DNA of 64,000 nucleotides, taken from positions 3,143,262-3,207,261 of the forward strand of contig JANPYM010000001.1 of NCBI GenBank assembly GCA_025890175.1. Direction: 5' to 3'. A program made the translations under genes and the position numbers. This document shows, piece by piece, positions 56,136-64,000 of this stretch. Within the stretch, counting starts at the first letter, position 1. Every line of letters starts with the position of its first letter. Below the pieces are notes generated by a model. That model saw nothing but the letters and a program-made list of their open reading frames with translations. It had not been told where the DNA came from and made no database searches. The stretch comes from Ciborinia camelliae. Lineage: Eukaryota > Ascomycota > Leotiomycetes > Helotiales > Sclerotiniaceae.

Positions 56136-57001
56136 TCAGCCAAATTCCAGATCCAACTGCTTCCAAACGTCTTTGCCGTCATCCTCCATTACATCCTCAT
56201 GTAATTGGCTACTAGCAATGACCTCATCTGCTAATTTGATCCGGCCAAATCCCTCTAATATTTCTTCGACTTTCTCTTTCATCTTCATGATGCCCTCAGT
56301 CTCCGCTCTCGATTTCTCTAATTGCTCCTGCATCATTAGAATCAACGATTCTCGCGCTTGATGGGGTCGATATTCGTTCAGGAGATGATGAAAGTTAATA
56401 AACAAAGTATAGAGATCTGATATCTTTTCTCCGCACTATAGACATTCCAATTAGCATATAATTCGGTGAAAAGTATAACTGGTTACACATACCTGTTCTG
56501 GGTGGATACTCATTATACCGGTCAATTCTAAGAAATTCAACAGGAGAGACTTTGCGATGCGTTTGAGAATCAATGCGCGATCCCCATGCTTTCCAGTTCC
56601 TGTTGGCGTGTCGGGTGGTGTATATAGTTGTTCAACCCCCGACCCCTCAAGTGTAGGGGGGTCATCTTTAATCTACCATAGAATGTCAGCATCTTTAATT
56701 GCAAAGTTGAAGTCTCAATAGATGGTAGTATTCATACTTTATAGGCGTGTCCAAATGTTCTGTAATTTCCGCTCACTGGTGGTTCTGGCGGTTGTAGATA
56801 TCGTAATTCAGCAGGAAGATCAAGAATGCGGGGAGGAAGCTTATAGAACGAATTATCGGCGACTTTTTGATCTGCAGAATTCTCCGCGCGTAGCTTTTCT
56901 ATACGTTCGATACTGTCGGGAGTAAATTGCTTCCAAAATAATGGTGGTCCTGGGAGAACTGCTGCAAGCTGGTTTGGAGGTGGTTGCTGTTGGTCTGCCA
57001 T
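56136..57001 (-). CDS. med7: Mediator complex subunit 7
   Basis: Three exons (57001-56738, 56672-56493, 56435-56136) encode 247 aa; introns of 65 and 57 nt have GTATGA/TAG and GTATGT/TAG ends and phase 0. Family signs are the Pro-rich start with [17 protein letters not shown] sequence (here [10 protein letters not shown]), [19 protein letters not shown], the central [21 protein letters not shown], and the C-terminal helix [30 protein letters not shown]. Med7 is a middle-module subunit that pairs with Med21 in a long coiled coil and links RNA polymerase II to regulators in the nucleus. It is divergent from the PAP2 gene, with about 405 bp between starts. Confidence 0.93.
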
Positions 57002-57406
57002 GATTTATGTTAAAAGGAAGTGTCTTTCCACGAATTTATGGTAGGTAGCCGATGAAATTTGTAATAAGTTGAACTCTCCCAATGTTGAGGAGTAGTTGTG
57101 GTTGTGGTTGAAACATGAATCAATGTGTGATAATTGATGGTGAACAATCAAAGATTAGATTAGATTAACCTTAATCAATACCGAAGATTTCCCGACGTGA
57201 GACAAGGCTGAGGAATGCGACGGAGTGGATCAATAGAGTGGTGTTTGTGCCTTCCAAGCTAGCTACAAGACGAACTTCCTAATCCATAACTCGAAACTAC
57301 CCAGTATCTAGTATACATCCTTCTACAATATTGAATTCTTGAATTCTTGATATATCCTCATTCAATGAGGAGGACCTGACTACTGCCGCTGCGCTGTGTC
57401 GCAAGA

Positions 57407-58507
57407 ATGACTCGAATTGGGCGGAATAATGGAGGGTTGACTTCGAAACCTGGTTGGATTGGTTCAGTAGCACGTTTCTGGGAGGTAAAGCTACCAAACT
57501 CGTTATGACATGTGTATATGCTTCAACCTAACAATTCCATTTTAGAAAAGCTATGCGCCGGATTATGTTGGCTTTGTATTACTATTGACGGCGTACATCT
57601 TGGTAACTCCCAATTCATTTCGTCCTTGTTAGATATATATACAGGTTCTAATCAGCCCCCCTCCATTCAGATCGAATTTATTCAAGAGCCGTTCCACCGC
57701 ATGTTCTTTATCAATAACATCAACATTCAATACCCACATGCCCTGGTGGAAAGAGTATCTGTGGGATGGAATTTGATATATGCCGGAGTTGTTCCATGCA
57801 TAACTTTAGCACTCTGGCTGGGAATATCGAGGGCGAACCTACACAAATGCCATGTCACTATGCTAGGATTTCTAATCGCACTGGCTCTTACATCATTCAT
57901 TACTGATGTTATTAAAAATGCTGTTGGAAGACCTCGACCCGACCTTATCTCCCGCTGCAAGCCTACACTTGAAACACCAGAGAATAAACTGGTATCTATT
58001 CATGTATGCACGGAAAAGGATCACCATACTTTGCATGATGGGTGGAGAAGTTTTCCTTCGGGTCATTCTTCCTTTGCATTTGCTGGACTTGGATACCTCG
58101 CACTTTTCTTCGCTGGACAGACACATGTCTTCAGACCTAGGACTGATCTTGGGAGGGTACTTTTAGCTCTTGCTCCATTGCTTGGAGCTGCAATGATTGC
58201 GATCAGTCGTTGTGAAGATTATCGGTAAGCTGGACAGTCATCGAGTTACAATTTCAAGTACTAATACTATCATAGTCACGATGTATATGATGTTACATGT
58301 GGATCAATTCTTGGTATCTCTCTTGCATATTTCTCATATAGAAGGTATTTTCCAAGGCTGCATTCCTCTAAATGTCATGAGCCTCACCCCTCGCGAGAAA
58401 CTGTATTCAATCAAGGGTTTGGAAAAATCAAGTATGATGAAGAGACAGAAGTAGGGAGGGCTAGAGAGTTTGATGTGTCTGACAACGAGAGTGACAATAC
58501 ATCATAA
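57407..58507 (+). CDS. PAP2-family lipid phosphate phosphatase
   Basis: Four exons (57407-57484, 57546-57602, 57671-58224, 58276-58507) encode 306 aa; introns of 61, 68 and 51 nt with GT-AG ends and matching phases. The three PAP2 motifs are present: KNAVGRPRPD (K-x6-RP), FPSGHSS (PSGH) and SRCEDYRHDVYD (SR-x5-H), the last one completed only by splicing of exons 3 and 4. Several hydrophobic helices surround them (VGFVLLLTAYILIEF, LIYAGVVPCITLALWLGI, LGFLIALALTSFI, FAFAGLGYLALFFAG, LLALAPLLGAAMIAI), as in six-span enzymes such as yeast Dpp1 and Lpp1. It should dephosphorylate diacylglycerol pyrophosphate or phosphatidate at a membrane. The acidic C-terminal tail is probably cytosolic. Confidence 0.92.
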
Positions 58508-59017
58508 ATTCTTGAAAGTCATCTCGCTATATGGGCTGGTGGGGAATCGTGTATATCATTCCAATTTTGCATGCTCTTGGGTCACGGTCTATTGGCCGTC
58601 TGAAATTGATTTATACTTTACTGCATTTAGAGAATGAGTGGCTTCCTTTCACTCTCTTTGTGTGTTTGAACCATTCTTCGAGAAAAGACTCGTGGAAAAC
58701 CTTTGTGATTATTATGGCGGTATTTGCTCTTTGTCTCATAACTACCAGTTCACGGGAAACTAATCTTATCGCTCTGCTACATCTTTCCGGTTCTTAATTC
58801 CTATCATTTATCACTTATAACATTTTTATGTTTGGTACACCATTTGGCCCGGTACGGAGATTTGGGAGGTGTACTATTTTCTCCTTCTCATTTCAGCAGT
58901 ATCGAAATCACGCTCTGGAGAGCTCGTTTTTTATTGTACCAGTAAATTCTCTGCGTCCCTACGAGAATGATTGACCCATGCGCTCTAAGTCGAACGTCGT
59001 TTTGAGCTGGGAGCAAC
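58508..59017. other. Intergenic region
   Basis: The 510 bp between two same-strand genes hold an 88-aa frame (58531-58797) without recognisable features. The promoter of the large gene at 59018 must lie here. Confidence 0.5.
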
Positions 59018-62000
59018 ATGGCAGATGCACCTCCTCCGGCCGCGCATGGTCAAGAGTTACCTGAAGCTCAATGGCGAATTTTTTGGCGAGGCAAAATCTT
59101 ACGTGGTCTCCGATTGTTGCAACGTGATTCCTTGGTGACTTTTGCTGCCGCGTGCATTGTGTGGTGGCTCAGAAGACCGGTCAATATTCTGTTGCGGTGG
59201 GTAGGCGGAATAGTTTTTTATTATGCAGCCTATTGGTTGGCGAACACCTACACATTTGATGGTCTAAAACGATGTAACCAAGTATTGAAGAAAGTAGAGG
59301 GTTGGGAACCTGAGCATCATTTTTGGGATATGGAAAACCAAGAATGGTGGCTTTATATGGCTTGTAAAGGGGACGAAAAGGGTTGGTCGAAGATATTGTT
59401 GTCCTATGCAGTGAGTAACCCCAATTCTGGATTGCCTGTTGATGATGCTAAAATGCAAAGGTTTCCATTTACAAGTCAATCATTGAACAGTGTAAAACCT
59501 TTCTACCAGATGGGTCCATATTCCAGTGGGGATTGGCTCTAGTAATTGTTAGTTGAAGAATCCATTCTCAAAAATCATTATCTAATATGGTATTTATAGC
59601 CGATTAACATAGCTTGTGCGCAAGTATACCCACATCTTGTAAGCAATAATGTACCCATTACGTCCTTCCTGAAACTTACGATGTTGAAAAGTTTGGACAA
59701 GCACGCCCTGGTTGGATTTGGTACCCAATGGTTCTTGTCTCGAATGCGCTCATCAGCAACCTCGTTTATGAAGAGCTCCTTATATACATTGACCGAGTTG
59801 TTCTTTCTCTTCAATTTGCAGCAAAGTCTATGTTAAGCGTTTGCGTTTTTGCTATCAAATTCATTAACTTTTCCCCGTCAATCTATTGGTACGGGTCCCA
59901 ATTTGGCGTGCCGGCCTTTTTTATATGCTATATGCTAGAGTGGGTACCGATGCGTGCTGCATCAATATTAATTGCTCGCGAGAGAAGGCTGGCTGCTGCT
60001 GGGCTTGATTTTGAACGCCTTGAAAATGAACAAGATAGGGAAGAAATAGCACTTTACTGGTCGTGGCAAGAAGGGTTAGTCAAAAATGCTTGTTTTAACC
60101 TCGCGAAAGTAATTATTCGAATTTTGACGCCTTTAACTCCGGTTTCAGAGGCCTGCCAACATCTTTGGGTATTTATCAAGACTCCCTGGAATTTGACACA
60201 GCTAGTAGCCAATTTTACGCAGCAAATAGCCAATCTTACACAGCAAATAGCCACCCTTCAACAAGAGCGAGATGCTGCTCGAAGGGATAGAAGTCGTTAT
60301 CTGGTGGCAAGTCAGCTATTTCGAACATTGGCGATCCGGTGCAGAAATTCACATCATGATTTTAATGATCAAGATGAGACCCTGCGAAGAATACGTGAAT
60401 TGGAGCAACAGAGAGACCACAGACAGGCAGCATATGAAGCTCTTTTTGCAGAATATACAGCATTGCGTCAAGCTTCAAGTGCCTTGACCTTGGCAGGCGG
60501 TCCAGCCAGAACGGTGGAAAAATTGCTTGAAGCAGCTGTTCATACAAGAGACTTGCACCGTCGACAAATCCACACTCTTACTGCTTCAGTTGTAGAAAGT
60601 GGCGCTGAAAATGCGAAACTCAAAGACAAAATTAAAACATTGGAGGGGGATCTTAGACTTGTCAATGATGGCAGGGCAACAATGTTGTGGAGAGAAAAGG
60701 AAGAGGAAAACATCGAAATTAGGAAAAAGGCTTACGAAGAAATTTTGGAGCGAGAAATAAAAGTTAAGCGGCTAAGAGATTTACGAGCCGATAACACTAC
60801 AACAGCGCTTGGTCTGGATGAGAAGGGACAACAGACTTTGCGAAGACTGCGAGAGCAATTAATCAGTGCAGAGAATGACCTTGCCCATTGCGAAATGATA
60901 ATTAAGAAAATGAACTATAATGAAGCTAGAATTGACGAGGAAAAGGAAAGGATGAAGAAAGAAGCACTGTATGGGGAATCTGAGCGATTGAAAAAGTTAT
61001 ACACGGATGCAGCGATTCAGGTTGAAGAGCTGTCTGAAAAGCTAACGAGATTCGAATACCTTGCAGAACCCAGGCATGATATTGAGGCCGTTCAACGTCA
61101 TTGCAACGAGGAAAAGGAGAAGTTGCAACGGGAGATCGCGGATAAAAACCGTCAAATATCTGTATACAAGGAGCAAATTGATTATGTAATGGGCTCTTTG
61201 GGCTGGGCTGACAACAAGTTTGAGCCTCGGGACAAATACTCGGGGTTCCCTTTTGGAGTAAGAGCGGAGATCAGACGCTTGACAGCCACAATCCAGCGGC
61301 TTGAATTTCTCAATATACCCCCTGGAAGTCCTGGAACGATAGAGAGACAGAGGATTTTGGACAGATTGACGCTGGAAATAAATGAATTGGTGGACCAAAT
61401 CCAACCCTTGCAAAGGAGACATGATGAGCTTCAGCAAGAAAATTTGCAGAATAGGACAGACTTGAACAATTTCAGAGATCGGGTGGCTCGGAGGAACACA
61501 CGAATAACTAGACTTCAGGCACGAAATACGGAACTCCAGGGTGAACTTAGAGAAGCACAAGAGGCAGCACTTCTAGCTGGAGGATTAAATATTGTGGGAA
61601 TACCAAGTCCCTTAACAGAGAGATACATGAGAAATATGTTAGCTCTAGAGGAGGAGATACGAAATAGGGGGGGAGAAATAGATGATTTCCCGGCCCTTCC
61701 GGGAATGGAAGGTGCACCGAGAATAGAAGGCGAACCAGCAGAAATCACCTTATACAGATGTATCCGCCTACTAGTCGATAGATGGGGATATCTCGTGAGG
61801 CTGGTTGGCGAGAGCGAGCCTACCTGGCTAGGAGCGGCAGATGATTGGGCCGATGATAATACGGATACTCCGGAGAATTTGGACGCACGCAGGCTTAACA
61901 GAATGCTAAATTTGACAGAATTTTGGGAAGATATTGGAACACTAGATGACGAAAGTATTCTAATCGTTCACCAAATATGTGAGCAAATAGGCATAAGGTT

Positions 62001-64000
62001 TGGCGCTGGACAACCGGAGAGGTCCAGGTCTCCATCCCCTGCACCTTCCTTATCACCGTCTCCTCCACCGTCTCCCCCACCTATTCCCCGCCCTGAAGTT
62101 GGAGGATTATTTCGAGCAAGATTTACACGTTATGAGATCTTTGACGTGGGAAGATGGGAGTTGCATCCGCTCGAATATGAATGGACTACTTCTGCGTCTA
62201 GTGCTCTGAATGCTATGCAACAATCTATTCAAGGACAAATGCCCGGTCATGATGCAAGCAATCTTCCATTCGTTGAATTCAGGCGTCATTTAGTGGATGT
62301 ACTTGGCAGAGATATTTTATTTCTTATCGACCCAATTCCTGAGCGTGACGTAGCTGAGGCCTTGTACAGGATTGATCATTCATTTGTTTTGAAGACCGTC
62401 TCACCATTTCCACGTCGAAATGGCATCATCAGATATTGGTCTCGTGAGATCGAGTACCCGGATAACTTGCGAGTGCCTCCACCGAAAAGGATAATTGTAT
62501 TGTATTTATCTAATAATCTTTGGCAAGGTATGAGACCACTGCCCGAGTTTGAGGAGGGGTTTCCCGCCGGGTCTGTACATGGCCAAGGTTCCCCTGCACC
62601 TTTACCTCCCGATCAGGATCTACGTCCCGTTTCACCTTTAACTCACGATCTACCTCACCTTCCACCAGAAACACCTCCACCGTCACCTCCCAATCCACAT
62701 CTAACTCCCCGTCCAGCTGAAGCTATAGAGATCGACGCAAACGATTGGCTAATATTTGACCCTCTTGACTTTTGGATATTAAATGGACAGCCTCGCGCGA
62801 GAATGTCTGCGATAATTGCAGTAGCAACATCATTCTTTTATCAGTATCCCGACATACTATTCAGTAATATAATTCTAGATGAAGAGCGCTACGAGGCTTG
62901 GTATCAAATATTTAACAGATTACATCCACAACAGGATGGTGACTATCTTCCAGAGCATATTCAAGCAGTATTGGAAGGTGTAATGGGGTATCCGGATAAC
63001 AGACCACATTATAGATTGGCAGTCACCACATTTCACTTAATTGACGGAAATGTGAGATATTTTGCGACAATACAAGGAGACCGCGAATCACAAAGTCCCG
63101 TGCTTTACGTACACCGTGATCCTGATAATACTTGGCGTGGTATGCGGAGACAAGAGTTGCATGAACCATCAGGTCCTGAACCACCGGGAGGAGTAGGAGG
63201 AGTAGTTCCCCCAGATGATGGTCAAGAGCCAGATGCTCAACTATCAGGAGCAGAGGGAGGAGCATTACTACTACCGTCACCTCCCCAACCACTAGGATGG
63301 GGAGATGCTCCCATGGATAATCTTCCACCGTCACCTCTCCAAGCGCTTCCACCACCGCCAGCTCCCCAACTACTAGTAGAAGAAGGAGGAGAAGCTGCCC
63401 CAACTCATCTCCCAAGGGTTAATTTGCCAAGGGACGAAAATTACGGCAGAAATTCCACCAGAGCGCCATTTGACAGAACTGGCTGGTCATTTTTTCCCGA
63501 TGAACCTCATTTTGACCAAGCCCTGACAACTCATAATAGGATACGAAGCTGCGCTCCAGAAGCAGTGTATTTATCCCTTGCATATCAATTTGACCTTCAG
63601 AATTTCAGTGCTGATGGATTCTTTCAAGCATTTGCAGATGTCTTCCCCAACCACTCCCATGATTGGCAGGGTGAAGAAATTGCTAGAGTCCTATCAGGGC
63701 ATCCATACTTCCGCAATATTCATCGGCCACTTTGTATCGTCCACGGTATTGTGGTCCCGCCATTTAATTTGGTGGTGGATCATTGGACCCAACCGGAAGG
63801 CTATGATCCTTCAAATCCCCAGTTACTATTTGTTGCGGAAGTTGCTGACACACGACCTTCGGTCCATAGAGCTCGGCCAGATCGTATAAATCACTGGGTG
63901 GGTATGGGCTATGAGAGGGGTATTGGCCCACCAAACCCTCCATTACGTACTATTGCACCCAGGCCTCCGAGATCAACATTCATGGATCAGCTTGAAGCGG
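59018..64000 (+). CDS. Very large membrane/coiled-coil protein with three C-terminal modules, runs off the window
   Basis: Four exons are read: 59018-59410, 59491-59541, 59600-59638 and 59692 to beyond 64000, all phase 0, with introns of 80, 58 and 53 nt (GTGAGT/CAG, GTAATT/TAG, GTAAGC/AAG). At least 1597 aa are encoded and no stop is met in the last 4.3 kb. Residues about 40-80 and 170-250 hold some four hydrophobic segments (LVTFAAACIVWWL, VGGIVFYYAAYWLA, VCVFAIKFINF, FGVPAFFICYMLEW). Residues about 330-830 are a long charged coiled coil, starting with VANFTQQIANLTQQIATLQQ. Pro/Ser-rich linkers then separate three related modules of about 130-165 residues (about 981-1112, 1178-1318, 1408-1575). 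Only the third has Cys1448 (RSCAPEAVYLSLAYQF) and His1562 (RINHWVGM). I do not recognise a family. The 3' end is missing. Confidence 0.85.

Noticed and set aside
61042..63415. Minus-strand frames of 172 and 130 aa over the large terminal gene
   Set aside because: They are antisense to a 4.3-kb uninterrupted frame; their Leu/Val repeats are the complement of the Pro/Ser linkers.

Overview
The window looks like a filamentous ascomycete (Pezizomycotina) nuclear chromosome. Genes carry short 45-80 nt GT-AG introns with CTAAC/CTGAC-like branch points, and the families are fungal: a Met10-type sulfite reductase subunit, an Fmp52-like protein, Mediator Med7, a STAND/NACHT-ankyrin receptor, DUF3500, GH12 and an AN1-like/APH kinase. 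The extreme AT-rich block beside normal genes, full of decayed LTR retrotransposons with C-to-T/G-to-A biased differences, fits repeat-induced point mutation (RIP). Gene style suggests Leotiomycetes (Botrytis/Sclerotinia-like), but that is an inference.

Region 1 (1-13,470) is an AT isochore with no intact gene. It holds two roughly 3-kb direct copies of one LTR element's end (1-3021 and 8914-11909), a solo LTR of the same family with a 5-bp target duplication (12778-13127), a RIP-destroyed Ty1/copia pol (about 4690-7237, plus strand) ending in a polypurine tract and LTR (7238-7414), and three minisatellite arrays. A second solo copia LTR with a perfect 5-bp target duplication lies at 22742-22919.

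Region 2 (13,470-25,500) has an Fmp52-like dehydrogenase (minus), a small three-exon protein with a possible mitochondrial leader, the 1097-aa sulfite reductase flavoprotein subunit, and a 4.4-kb stretch without a convincing gene.

Region 3 (25,500-48,100) has an unknown Cys/His protein, a DUF3500 protein, a five-exon FAH-family hydrolase, a secreted PAF-acetylhydrolase-like hydrolase, an unknown 543-aa coiled-coil protein, a Pro/Gly-rich single-span membrane protein, an intron-containing tRNA-Leu(AAG), an unknown 339-aa protein, a three-finger C2H2 regulator, a GPI-anchored GH12-like enzyme and an AN1-like/APH kinase.

Region 4 (48,100-64,000) has a hairpin repeat, a six-exon STAND/NACHT-ankyrin receptor that appears to use a GC-AG intron, a decayed tandem repeat, a 57-aa Cys-rich ORF, Med7, a PAP2 lipid phosphatase (divergent from Med7), and a very large plus-strand gene that runs off the window. 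That last gene joins membrane segments, a roughly 500-residue coiled coil and three related C-terminal modules; only the third has a Cys/His pair. I know no named family for it, and it is the best candidate here for something undescribed.

Most gene models were built by hand: exon phases were checked arithmetically and splice sites read from the sequence. No database search was possible, so family names rest on motif recognition.
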